This document shows positions 1-8,422 of a stretch of DNA of 29,927 nt, piece by piece. The position numbers were made by a program, and so were the translations under genes. Each line of letters starts with the position of its first letter. Positions within the stretch are counted from its first letter, which is position 1. Below the pieces are notes generated by a model. It saw only the letters and a program-made list of their open reading frames with translations, had not been told where the DNA came from and made no database searches. The stretch is from an uncultured Clostridium sp. (GTDB taxonomy: Bacteria > Bacillota > Clostridia > Lachnospirales > Lachnospiraceae), in the NCBI GenBank assembly GCA_958349075.1, contig CATWBR010000001.1:1-29927 (forward strand). Reading direction: 5' to 3'.

Positions 1-8
1 ATATATAT

Positions 9-75
9 GAAATGCGAATGCGTGAAAACGCGTTCGCATTTCGTCGGTTAAGGGAACATGAACGGTTTTGTTCAT
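9..75 (+). repeat. Double-hairpin intergenic element, copy 1
   Basis: Stem 1 pairs GAAATGCGAA (9-18) with TTCGCATTTC (33-42). It is extended by an inner GCGT/ACGC stem closed by a GAAA tetraloop (24-27). After 8 unpaired bases comes AGGGA (51-55), then stem 2, ATGAAC (58-63) with GTTCAT (70-75). The same arrangement with the same spacing recurs at 5436-5503 and 29269-29335. This copy ends 93 bases before the surface-protein start at 169. There is no T-run after either stem, so it does not look like a terminator. Whether it acts as RNA or as a DNA operator is not known. The window starts just upstream, so the gene before it cannot be seen. Confidence 0.75.
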
Positions 76-168
76 GTTGGCAGAAATTCACAGTAAAGAT
101 GATGCAGCAATGGATGGTCTAATTTGCAACTTCTGACTGTAATCAGATTTTAGAAAAGGAGGAAAAAC

Positions 169-2676
169 ATGAGACTTTGGATTAAAAAACAGACAGCGTT
201 TCTATTAACCGCGATCATCATTGCGCTACAGTTTCCGTATGCGGCGCTGGCGGAGACAGACGGGCCGGATATCAAAACCGTAACTTCGTTTACCCCGCTT
301 AAGGACGGTATTAAAAAACAGACTGTCCAGGCGGGAACAAAGCGGGAAGATCTGATTCTGCCGGATCAACTGAAGGCGGAGATTGTCAAGGAACCGGAAG
401 AAAAACCGGATGCCGCCACTCCCTCACAGGCAGAAAAAGAGGAATCCGAGACGGATTTGGTGCACTCGGCGTGGATTCCGGTGACCTGGGACAGCGAGCC
501 GGAGTATGACGGCGATACGGAGGGAAGCTACGTGTTTACAGCGGATATCGGTGACTATGTGCTGGCGGACAGTGTGAAACTACCCCAAATTACCGTAACC
601 GTGGAAAACCCTGAATTTCTCCCGCCGGATGCCGACGCCAAGACCTACCAAAAGACTTACACCGTGGATTTTTCCACAGAAGGCTATGCGATTAAACCAC
701 TTTCTGACAATCAGGACTTTGGTGAAGCCGAGGCAGGTTATCTCCCCTCCTCTGCCGCGAAAGACGTGGGTTTTGAGAATACGGGAACCCTTCCGTTAAA
801 TGTGACAGGCGGCCGCCTGTTAGAGGCGAAAGCATTTGAAGTTGTGCCCCCCGAAACTAAAACCGGAGTGCTGGCGGCAGGTGAAACGATATTCTATACC
901 ATACAGCCGAAATCCGGTTTGGAACCGGGAGTATATGAGGATATGTTTAGCATCTATACGATGGAAGGCTTCATCGCGGGAGTGAATCTAAAGTTTACAG
1001 TGACAGAAAAAATCACTCAGACCGTCACCGTTATCTTTGACACTGCGGGAGGGACGCGGACCGGCGGAGGGGAACTGACACAGGCAGTCCCGGCAGGCGG
1101 AGCGGCGGCTGCCCCGGAGGTAACCCGTGACGGATATACCTTTATCGGGTGGGATAAGGATTTTACAAACGTGGCGGCGGATATGACTGTCACCGCTTTA
1201 TGGAAGAAAAATTATGCCATTGAGGCATCCCCTGTCGACCTGGACTTTGGCATTGCCGAGGAAGGTTATAACGGCTACTATTTCACAAAGACTATGAATT
1301 TTAAGAATACGGGAGCCCTTACAATGAATATTACAGGTGTCGTCCTGTCAAAGGCGGAAGCATTTGAACTTGTGAGCAATCCGCCAGGACCAATGCAGTT
1401 CCTGGCAGGTCAGAGGTACGTCTATTTAATACTACCGAAATCCGGTCTGGCGCCGGGAGTATATGAGGATACGTGTACCCTCCGTACGGTGGAAGGCGCC
1501 AACGCCCCAGTGGACCTAAAGTTTACGGTGACAAAAAAGACCGTTCAGACCGTCACCGTCACCTTTGACCCTGCGGGAGGGACGCGGACCGGCGGAGGGG
1601 AACTGATACAGGCAGTTCCCGTGGGCGGCGGGGCTGCTGCCCCGGAGGTAACCCGTGACGGATATACCTTTACCGGTTGGGATAAGGATTTTACAAATGT
1701 GATGGCGGATACGACTGTCACCGCTTCATGGGAGAAAAATGGCTTCTATGGGATTGAGCCACTCTCTGCCAATCAAGACTTTGGCAAGGCCGAGGCAGGC
1801 TATCTCTCCTCCTCTGCCGAAAAAACCGTGAGTTTTGAGAACACGGGAACCCTGCCGTTAAATGTGACAGGCGGCGTCCTGTCAAAGGCGGAAGCATTTG
1901 AAGTTATGAACCATCCAACGAAAACCGTATTGCTCGCGGCAGGTGAAACAATATCCTATTCCATACAGCCGAAATCCGGGTTGGTGCCGGGAGTGTATGA
2001 GGATATGTTTACCATCCACACGGCGGAAGGCGCCACCGCGGCAGTGAACTTAACGTTTACGGTGACAGATAAGACCGTACAGACCGTCAACGTCACCTTT
2101 GATCCTGCGGGAGGGACGCGGACCGGCGGAGGGGAACTGATACAGGCAGTTCCCGTGGGCGGCGGGGCGGCTGCCCCGGAGGTGACTCGTGACAGCTATA
2201 CCTTTACCGGTTGGGATAAGGATTTTACAAATGTGACATCAGATATGACGGTGACCGCCTTATGGAAGAAAAATACAGGTTCATCGGGACGCAGCAGCGG
2301 TTCCTCATCGGACAGCAGGAGAATCCCCTATTCGGATACATCGGTTCTCTACGGAAACTGGGAGCAGACCGCTGCGGGCGTATGGCTGTTTAAGATGATA
2401 AACGGTTCCTACGCAAAAAACAGTTGGGGGCAGGTAAACGGCCGGTGGTACTACTTTGATGCTGAGGGCAGAATGCTGACGGACTGGTATTATGACCAGA
2501 ATTACCAAAAATGGTTCTATCTTGAACCGGATGGAAGTATGGCGGTCGGATGGAGGCAGATTGACGGGAAATGGTATTATTTCAATCCGGTTTCCGACGG
2601 AACCAAAGGAGCGATGGCGGCAGGTACCGAGGTGGACGGATATACCCTTGGGGCAGATGGCGCGGCAATTCACTGA
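169..2676 (+). CDS. Secreted repeat-rich surface protein with Ig-like, InlB B-type and choline-binding-type repeats
   Basis: This 835-residue protein starts at ATG 169 behind a strong AAGGAGG site. Residues 1-28 form a signal peptide (basic start, hydrophobic core, AxA-like end ALA). Residues about 45-150 form an Ig-like module with a VTWDSEPEYDG motif and an acidic Pro/Glu stretch. Three repeats of about 175 residues follow (about 175-348, 351-524, 529-702). Each has an Ig-fold part (DFG, FENTGTLPLNVTGG, PKSGL.PGVYED) followed by an InlB B-type (Listeria-Bacteroides) repeat (FDPAGGTRTGGG, GYTFTGWDKDFTNV). A Ser/Gly-rich linker (about 703-727) leads to a C-terminal region (about 735-835) of choline/glucan-binding-type repeats (GRWYYFDAEGRM, GKWYYFNP). 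Such repeats normally hold proteins on cell-wall polymers. No LPXTG motif is present. The likely role is adhesion or wall binding; the ligand is unknown. The two-component system begins 57 bases downstream with no visible terminator between them. Confidence 0.9.
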   Translation: MRLWIKKQTAFLLTAIIIALQFPYAALAETDGPDIKTVTSFTPLKDGIKKQTVQAGTKREDLILPDQLKAEIVKEPEEKPDAATPSQAEKEESETDLVHSAWIPVTWDSEPEYDGDTEGSYVFTADIGDYVLADSVKLPQITVTVENPEFLPPDADAKTYQKTYTVDFSTEGYAIKPLSDNQDFGEAEAGYLPSSAAKDVGFENTGTLPLNVTGGRLLEAKAFEVVPPETKTGVLAAGETIFYTIQPKSGLEPGVYEDMFSIYTMEGFIAGVNLKFTVTEKITQTVTVIFDTAGGTRTGGGELTQAVPAGGAAAAPEVTRDGYTFIGWDKDFTNVAADMTVTALWKKNYAIEASPVDLDFGIAEEGYNGYYFTKTMNFKNTGALTMNITGVVLSKAEAFELVSNPPGPMQFLAGQRYVYLILPKSGLAPGVYEDTCTLRTVEGANAPVDLKFTVTKKTVQTVTVTFDPAGGTRTGGGELIQAVPVGGGAAAPEVTRDGYTFTGWDKDFTNVMADTTVTASWEKNGFYGIEPLSANQDFGKAEAGYLSSSAEKTVSFENTGTLPLNVTGGVLSKAEAFEVMNHPTKTVLLAAGETISYSIQPKSGLVPGVYEDMFTIHTAEGATAAVNLTFTVTDKTVQTVNVTFDPAGGTRTGGGELIQAVPVGGGAAAPEVTRDSYTFTGWDKDFTNVTSDMTVTALWKKNTGSSGRSSGSSSDSRRIPYSDTSVLYGNWEQTAAGVWLFKMINGSYAKNSWGQVNGRWYYFDAEGRMLTDWYYDQNYQKWFYLEPDGSMAVGWRQIDGKWYYFNPVSDGTKGAMAAGTEVDGYTLGADGAAIH

Positions 2677-2733
2677 TTTTCCTTGCATCCAACGTACCAT
2701 AATGCTATATTCATCTTGAGGGGGTGGAAACAT

Positions 2734-3414
2734 ATGGACTATTCTTACCGGCTGCTGGCAGTTGATGATGAACCGGATATCCTGCGGACAAACCGCCGGT
2801 ATCTGGAGGCGCGGGGATACCGGGTGGATTCAGCCGTCTGTGCACAGGATGCCCTGGAATTGTTAAAAAAACAAAGCTACGACTGCATTCTGTTAGACGT
2901 GCTGCTTCCGGATATGAACGGATTTGCACTGTGTGAGGCTGTGCGCGCGCTTACCTCTGCCCCGATCCTGTTTTTGAGCTGTATGGATGATGAGGAGGAT
3001 AAGATAAAGGGGCTGATGGCAGGCGGCGATGACTACATCACCAAGCCATATAGCCTGAAGGAGCTGGCGGCACGGGTGTATGCCCAGGTGAGGCGCAGTG
3101 CTATGAGAGGATTTGCCATCGACCACCAGAACCAGATTCTGCGGATTGACAACCGGATTTTTCCTCTGGCCCAGAAGGAATTTGATTTGTTTTTGTTTTT
3201 GCTGGGGAATCCGGGCAGGGTAATACCGGCGCCGGAGCTGTACCGGGAAGTGTGGCGTACGGGGAAAGCGGACGCAGCCAATACCGTGGCGGTCCATATG
3301 GCGCGGCTGCGGCACAAGCTGGAGGACGCGGAGCCCGTTATTGGCCGGATTGAGACAATCCGCGGGGAAGGATACCGGTTTTTGCCCAAGGAAAAAGCGA
3401 GGACCATGCTATGA
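2734..3414 (+). CDS. OmpR/PhoB-family response regulator
   Basis: DNA-binding response regulator of 226 residues. The N-terminal receiver domain shows the acidic pair (VDDE), the phospho-acceptor Asp55 in LLDVLLPDMNG, and the KP pair in DDYITKPYSLKEL. The C-terminal winged-helix (about 125-223) has the family pattern LAQKEFDLFLFLLGNPGRV and ends with IETIRGEGYRFL. I chose ATG 2734 because GAGGGGG lies about 10 bases upstream; an in-frame ATG at 2683 would add 17 residues without a good ribosome site. The stop overlaps the kinase start by four bases (ATGA), so the pair is translationally coupled. The target genes are unknown; the adjacent surface-protein gene is the obvious candidate. Confidence 0.95.
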   Translation: MDYSYRLLAVDDEPDILRTNRRYLEARGYRVDSAVCAQDALELLKKQSYDCILLDVLLPDMNGFALCEAVRALTSAPILFLSCMDDEEDKIKGLMAGGDDYITKPYSLKELAARVYAQVRRSAMRGFAIDHQNQILRIDNRIFPLAQKEFDLFLFLLGNPGRVIPAPELYREVWRTGKADAANTVAVHMARLRHKLEDAEPVIGRIETIRGEGYRFLPKEKARTML

Positions 3415-5381
3415 AACGGTTTTTGGCAGTATTTCTGTTGATTTTTTCCCTGTGCCTAGCTCTGTTTTTTACTTCCTCCAAGCCATTTGTTTCTGGGGGA
3501 CCGGAGGCCGGAGAGGGAGTTCTTGATTACAGGGAGACGGATTTTACGTCCTCCGTATACGCTCTGAACGGCCAATGGGAGTTTTATTACGACAGGCTGT
3601 ATACTCCGGAAGACTTTAGGCAGGGTGTTCCGGAGGGAATGGAATATATTGATCTTCCCGGCCCGTGGACCAAAAAGGGGTATCCCGGACTCGGCTATGC
3701 CACTTACCGTCTGAAAATCCTGACGGAGCCGGGGCGGCCTTATCTTCTCTATATCCCGGAGGTTATGTCTTCCTCGGCCATCTGGCTGAACGGGGAAGCG
3801 TTTTACCGGGCCGGACGGGTGGGAACCTCGGATGAGGAGACCGTCACCGGAGTGCGTAATGAGCTGCTGACCGCGGTTTCCGCGGACGGTGTCCTGGAGC
3901 TTGTGATCCAGTCCGCCAATTACCGGATGAACGGGAGCGGAATTTTTTATCCGCTTCTCATTGGACGGGATACGGTGCTGATCCATCACGTGTTCTGGCA
4001 GCGCACGGTGCTGGCCGCCGCACTGGGAGGCATCCTGCTGATCGGCGTCTATCATCTGTTCCTGTATTTCTTCCGCCGGAGGGAGCTTTTATATCTGACT
4101 TTCAGTCTCATCTGTCTGACCGCAGTGATGAGGCTGGGGATGGAGAGTAATGCCCTGGTTCAGTATTTCCTGCCGGGCGGGATTGGATTTATCTTGAGCC
4201 GGGTATTCCTGCTGCTGTTTACCACGCACAGCATGTTTATCTGTCTTTTCATGATACAGGCTCTTTCCATCCGTCTTGGACGGCGTCTGCGTTTATTTTA
4301 TGTGTTCTGCTTTGCCGCGCCCATGGCGGGAATCTGTATCCTGCCCTATGCAAAAGCGGTCGCCGGGATGTTTCTGGTCATGATACCGTTCGGCATTTCC
4401 ATCGTTCTGGCGGTACGGACGAAAAAAATCGGCAGGGATCCGTACCGGCTTCTGTATCTGTGCAGTATGGTGACCTTTGTATTCTATGGACCTCTGTCAA
4501 AAACGGTATTGGAGGGAGAGTTGTTTGTTCCCGGTATCGTCCCGAATATGTTTTTAATCCTCAGCCAGTGTGTCATGCTGTCGCGCAGCTATGCCCAGGC
4601 GCACGAGGAGGTGGAGCGGGTTAATGCAAATTTGGAGAGACTGGTGGAACAGCGGACGGCTCAGCTAAACAGCGCCAATGAACAACTGGCCGCTTCCCAG
4701 GCGGCTCTCCGGGAAATGATCAGCAATATTTCGCATGATCTGAAGACACCGTTGACCGTGCTGAACAACTACTTAGAGCTGCTGGGAGATGAGACGATTG
4801 CCTCCAGCGAGCAGGAGAGGACCGAATATCTGGGGATTGCCTACAACAAGAATCTGGATTTGCAGCGGCTCATCCACAACCTGTTTGAGGTCACCCGGAT
4901 GGAGGGAGGAACCACAGTCTACCGTCCGGAATGGGTTTCCGCGTACAGTCTCATGGCGGAGGCAGGAAGAAAATACGGAGATTTGGTTTGTGACAAGGGG
5001 GTCTCTTTCCAGGCGGAGAGTGACAAAACGCTGGAACTGAAGATAGATAAAAATAAGATATGGAGCGTGCTGGACAACCTGATTTACAATGCGCTGCGTT
5101 ACACGCCGGAGGGTCAAAGCATCTCCCTCTCCCTTTTCAGAAATGGGGACCGGGCGGAGCTTACCGTTGCCGATACGGGGGAAGGGATAGCCGCTGAGCA
5201 TCTTCCCCATATTTTTGAGCGGTTCTACAAGGTCTCGGCAGAACGCGGGGAGAAGGACGGCTCCAGCGGACTGGGGCTTTATATTGTAAAAACCACGGTG
5301 GAAGCAATGGATGGCGCCGTGTCAGTGGTGAGTGAGCCGGGAAAGGGAACGGTTTTTACCATGACGTTTGCTGCGAGATGA
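3411..5381 (+). CDS. Membrane sensor histidine kinase with 7TM-DISM sensor region
   Basis: A 656-residue kinase paired with the preceding regulator. Residues 1-23 are a membrane or signal segment. Residues about 40-190 are extracellular and resemble a jelly-roll sugar-binding fold of the GH2 N-domain type (LNGQWEFYYD, IDLPGPWT, YATYRLKI). Residues about 194-390 form a block of hydrophobic helices of 7TM-DISM type, and about 397-435 a coiled coil. HisKA follows with His442 in ISHDLKTPLTVL. The ATPase domain shows the N box (NLIYNALRYTPEG, about 555), G1 (DTGEGIAAEHLPHIFERF) and G2 (GSSGLGLYIVK). All catalytic motifs appear intact. It probably senses an extracellular carbohydrate-like ligand and phosphorylates Asp55 of its partner. 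The ligand is an inference from the ectodomain fold. Confidence 0.92.
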   Translation: MKRFLAVFLLIFSLCLALFFTSSKPFVSGGPEAGEGVLDYRETDFTSSVYALNGQWEFYYDRLYTPEDFRQGVPEGMEYIDLPGPWTKKGYPGLGYATYRLKILTEPGRPYLLYIPEVMSSSAIWLNGEAFYRAGRVGTSDEETVTGVRNELLTAVSADGVLELVIQSANYRMNGSGIFYPLLIGRDTVLIHHVFWQRTVLAAALGGILLIGVYHLFLYFFRRRELLYLTFSLICLTAVMRLGMESNALVQYFLPGGIGFILSRVFLLLFTTHSMFICLFMIQALSIRLGRRLRLFYVFCFAAPMAGICILPYAKAVAGMFLVMIPFGISIVLAVRTKKIGRDPYRLLYLCSMVTFVFYGPLSKTVLEGELFVPGIVPNMFLILSQCVMLSRSYAQAHEEVERVNANLERLVEQRTAQLNSANEQLAASQAALREMISNISHDLKTPLTVLNNYLELLGDETIASSEQERTEYLGIAYNKNLDLQRLIHNLFEVTRMEGGTTVYRPEWVSAYSLMAEAGRKYGDLVCDKGVSFQAESDKTLELKIDKNKIWSVLDNLIYNALRYTPEGQSISLSLFRNGDRAELTVADTGEGIAAEHLPHIFERFYKVSAERGEKDGSSGLGLYIVKTTVEAMDGAVSVVSEPGKGTVFTMTFAAR

Positions 5382-5754
5382 TGGCATATAATTATAAAAA
5401 GAAATTACTTTAATAACGGGGAGATCCTGGCAGATAGAATGCGAACACTTGAAGACAGTGTTCGCATTCTGGCATTTCAGGGATTATGAACGAAATCGTT
5501 CATTTGTACCGTAAGTTTCGGCCAAATACTGCAAGATTTGGCCAGGATATTGAAACCTCTCTGCCGGATCGTTATGTTGGAGATAAAGGAAACTATTTAC
5601 GAAAGCATATGGGGCAGCCTTTAATATGGAAACAGCCAGGCGCTGTATGCTGTGGTGGCAGGGCTTAAAAAAGCTGGAGGCCGCCGGGGGAGGGGTTCTG
5701 CTAAACGCCGTGCGTCCGGATGACAGGGGATAGATACGAACCGGGAGGGAAAAT
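5382..5754. other. Gene-poor spacer between the kinase and the MalT-like regulator
   Basis: These 373 bases hold no convincing gene. They contain an AT-rich stretch (5386-5415), the second double-hairpin element (5436-5503), and a further perfect inverted repeat, GGCCAAAT (5520-5527) with ATTTGGCC (5536-5543). An ORF from ATG 5486 to 5668 (60 codons) exists, but it lacks a properly spaced ribosome site and recognisable homology, and it begins inside the second hairpin. The ribosome site of the next gene (GGGAGG, 5743-5748) closes the region. The stretch may be a long 5' leader of the regulator gene. Confidence 0.6.
5436..5503 (+). repeat. Double-hairpin intergenic element, copy 2
   Basis: Stem 1 is a perfect 14-base inverted repeat (5436-5449 with 5457-5470) around a 7-base loop. 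Eight bases later comes AGGGA (5479-5483). Two bases after that is stem 2, ATGAACG (5486-5492) with CGTTCAT (5497-5503), closed by a four-base loop. It begins 54 bases after the kinase stop and ends about 250 bases before the regulator start. It is the most regular of the three copies. No T-run follows stem 1, which argues against a simple terminator for the kinase operon. Confidence 0.78.
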
Positions 5755-8268
5755 ATGAGCAAATGTCTATATAACACAAATCGGCTGTACTTGACGGGGG
5801 CGCTGAAGGCAGGTCTGAATACAATACTGGATTTTCCGCTCGCCATTGTGGAGGCGCCGATGGGATATGGAAAGACGGTGGCTGTCAGGGAGTTCCTGCG
5901 GGAAACGGAGTCTGCGGTGATATGGGTGCCCGTTACCAATGAACATGAGAATGGATACAGGGAGAGCTTTCTTGCGTTTCTGGATGAACGCGTGCCGGAG
6001 CTTGAGGAGACGGTCAGGAGTCTGCGGTTAATAGGGCCGCTTGACGACGACAGCTCCAACCGTCAGTTTGTTTCCATATTACAAAAACTCAACTGGGAAA
6101 AGCCGACGATTGTCGTCCTGGATGATTTCCAGCATATCAACAACATGCGCTCCTGCCGCCTTATTGAACAGATAGCGAGAAGCGGCATAGAAAATCTTCA
6201 CATCGTCTTGATTACGCGGGATACATATTGCGGAAACGCGGAAATTCTTAGCCTGAAAGGACTGCTGACCGTGATCGGGCGTGACAAATTTATACTCAGG
6301 AAAGACGACATTATCGCTTACTATAAAATTTGCGGAGTGAATATCGATGAGGAGGAAGCCATATTTTTGTATAACAAGACGGAGGGATGGATCAGCGCTC
6401 TCTACCTGTACCTGCTGCGGTACGCCGAGGAAGGAATTATTGCTTTCCCGATCAATATTTACGAGCTGATCGATCGGGAGATGTTCTCCTGGTTTTCCGA
6501 TGAGCTGAAGCGCTTTTTGTACGCGGTCAGCCCCTTTCAGATGTTTACCTTTGAGCAGGCCGATTATGTATGGGCAGGGGATAATACCCACGAGCTGCTC
6601 AGCGAGCTGCGGTTTAAAAATACGTTCGTCACCTACAATGATATTACGCACCAATTTTGCATACACAGTATTTTCCTGCAATTTCTGGAGCGCGTGGTCG
6701 CACGTCTTTTGGAGGAAGACCGGCTTTCCTGCTATGAACGCTGCGGAGACTGGTTTCTTCAGGAAAAAGAATATCTGCGGGCCATCCGGTATTATGACAG
6801 GGCAAATCAGTTTGACGCGGTGATGAGAACCATAGAGGCGGACCAGGGCAAATGTATCTCGGTGCAGGAGTGGCCGTTTTTCTCGCTGATTCTGAAAAAG
6901 TGTCCGGAGTCTGTAAAACTAAATCATCCGCCCGCCATGCTGTTTACCGCTCTCCGTGCTTTTTTGGTCAATGACAGAGAGGCATTTGAGAGCTGCAGCC
7001 GGACCATCGGACTGTCTTTCGATCTGCTTGCGCAGGAGGACCCTAAGCGGCAGTCCCTGGAGGGAATGGTCTCCTTTATCTCGGCGTTTCGTGAGTTTAA
7101 TCGGATCTCGGAGATGAAAAATAAATTTATGGAGGCAGGACAGTCGATACGGGAGACTGCGGTGGTTTTGGCCGGACAGGACACCTTTTGGACGCTGGGA
7201 GCGCCGTCGCTTTTGCTTCTGTTTCACAGGGACAGCGGCTGCCTCAATGAAGAAACCGGGCAGATGAGGCTGCTTTTAGACGCCTACGGCGCGCTCACGA
7301 AGCACCGGGAGGAAGGAATCATAGAGCTCATGGAGGCGGAGGGGTTCTATTTCCAGGGGAAAAAGGAGCAGGCCAGAATCAAAACATTTGCCGCGGAGCT
7401 GCTGATTGCGGGCAGCGGTCAGGTATCTAATTTATTCTATGTGAAATTCCTGCAATTCCGTCTGGCTCTTTTAAGTGGAGACCGGATGGAGGTTAACGAC
7501 AGGATGGAGGAGATGGAGCAAATGGCGCAGAACAGCAGGAACAGCGGTTTTGCCCTGTGGCAGATGATGGAGCTATACCGCGGTTTTTACCATGGCTATA
7601 TGGGAAGGGGAAAGCAGATTCCCTCCTGGATCCGTTCGGGGGAAGAGCTGAACCGCACACTTACTCTGTTCGCCTACCCCTCCTATCAGATTATCTATGG
7701 CAAATCGCTGCTTTTGGAGGGCAGCTATGAAAAGCTGATAGGCGTTTTCCAGGTGCTCTTAAGCCAGGAACTCTACACCCGACACGCCCTTTTTGTTATC
7801 TACGCGGAGATTTATCTGGCGGCGTCCCAGTACGCTATGGGCTGGGATAGCCAGGCACTGGCTACCTTAAAACATGGGTTGGAGGTAGCGCTGGCGGATG
7901 AGCTGATCCTGCCATTTGCCGAAAACTATAAGGAGCTGGCTCCGCTGATGGAGGTTCTCGTGCTGATGGAAAACTACCGGGAGGCGGCAAAATCCATCAA
8001 ACGGCTGGCCGAACAGTTGGAGGATGGACGCAGCCGGATCTCGGGAGCGGGAAGACACAGAAGGAGCGACCTTCTGACAGAACGGGAACGGCAGATGGCA
8101 CGCCTGGCTTTTGAAGGACGGACGAACAGCGAGATCGCGTCGGAGTTATGCCTGGCGCAGAGCACGGTAAAGCGGGCCATGGTCAATATTTTCCGGAAGC
8201 TGGAGATTCATAATAGGGAGGAACTAAAGGAACAAAAGCAATGGTTCGAGGATGAGGAGCCGGGCTGA
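5755..8268 (+). CDS. MalT-like ATP-binding LuxR-family transcriptional regulator
   Basis: An 837-residue regulator with the layout of the MalT/STAND group: N-terminal NTPase, helical repeat middle, C-terminal LuxR helix-turn-helix. Walker A is APMGYGKT with Lys40; Walker B is IVVLDDFQ (Asp123). The central region (about 350-760) is helical and TPR-like. The HTH (about 772-835) shows LTERERQMARLAFEGRTNSE and QSTVKRAMVNIFRKLEIHNR. ATG 5755 is preceded by GGGAGG at a good distance. Proteins of this type are ATP-dependent activators triggered by a small ligand, often a sugar. It stands alone between a long leader carrying the double-hairpin element and a strong terminator, just ahead of the polysaccharide operon. 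Control of that operon is plausible but unproven. Confidence 0.92.
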   Translation: MSKCLYNTNRLYLTGALKAGLNTILDFPLAIVEAPMGYGKTVAVREFLRETESAVIWVPVTNEHENGYRESFLAFLDERVPELEETVRSLRLIGPLDDDSSNRQFVSILQKLNWEKPTIVVLDDFQHINNMRSCRLIEQIARSGIENLHIVLITRDTYCGNAEILSLKGLLTVIGRDKFILRKDDIIAYYKICGVNIDEEEAIFLYNKTEGWISALYLYLLRYAEEGIIAFPINIYELIDREMFSWFSDELKRFLYAVSPFQMFTFEQADYVWAGDNTHELLSELRFKNTFVTYNDITHQFCIHSIFLQFLERVVARLLEEDRLSCYERCGDWFLQEKEYLRAIRYYDRANQFDAVMRTIEADQGKCISVQEWPFFSLILKKCPESVKLNHPPAMLFTALRAFLVNDREAFESCSRTIGLSFDLLAQEDPKRQSLEGMVSFISAFREFNRISEMKNKFMEAGQSIRETAVVLAGQDTFWTLGAPSLLLLFHRDSGCLNEETGQMRLLLDAYGALTKHREEGIIELMEAEGFYFQGKKEQARIKTFAAELLIAGSGQVSNLFYVKFLQFRLALLSGDRMEVNDRMEEMEQMAQNSRNSGFALWQMMELYRGFYHGYMGRGKQIPSWIRSGEELNRTLTLFAYPSYQIIYGKSLLLEGSYEKLIGVFQVLLSQELYTRHALFVIYAEIYLAASQYAMGWDSQALATLKHGLEVALADELILPFAENYKELAPLMEVLVLMENYREAAKSIKRLAEQLEDGRSRISGAGRHRRSDLLTERERQMARLAFEGRTNSEIASELCLAQSTVKRAMVNIFRKLEIHNREELKEQKQWFEDEEPG

Positions 8269-8288
8269 AACAGACAGGGAGGTGCCCC

Positions 8289-8346
8289 GGTAGGGGGTGG
8301 GTGTGTCTTATTCGATACCGAAAGACACACCCGCCCCCTACCTTTT
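8289..8346 (+). terminator. Strong intrinsic terminator after the MalT-like regulator
   Basis: A roughly 21-base-pair inverted repeat with one mismatch (8289-8309 with 8322-8342) surrounds a 12-base loop and is followed directly by TTTT (8343-8346). It lies 21 bases after the regulator stop. It should insulate the regulator from the polysaccharide operon. The stem is nearly symmetrical (CTACC/GGTAG ends), but only the + direction has a downstream T-run and an upstream gene. Confidence 0.93.
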
Positions 8347-8422
8347 ATGATCAGGGAGGAACCGGTAAAATAAAGATAAGTTAAATCGGGATTGTCAATT
8401 GGGCGCCGGAGGTGGGGATTGA

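Noticed and set aside
123..150. A TTGCAA with a 17-base gap as a promoter for the surface-protein gene
   Set aside because: The hexamer at the -10 position (ATTTTA) is too far from consensus to support a call.
5387..5392. A perfect TATAAT resembling a -10 box after the kinase stop
   Set aside because: No -35-like hexamer sits 16-18 bases upstream; the nearest TTG-containing hexamer is only about 13 bases away.
5486..5668. A 60-codon + strand ORF after element copy 2
   Set aside because: No properly spaced ribosome site, no recognisable family, and its start lies inside hairpin 2. Kept only as a possible leader peptide in the findings.
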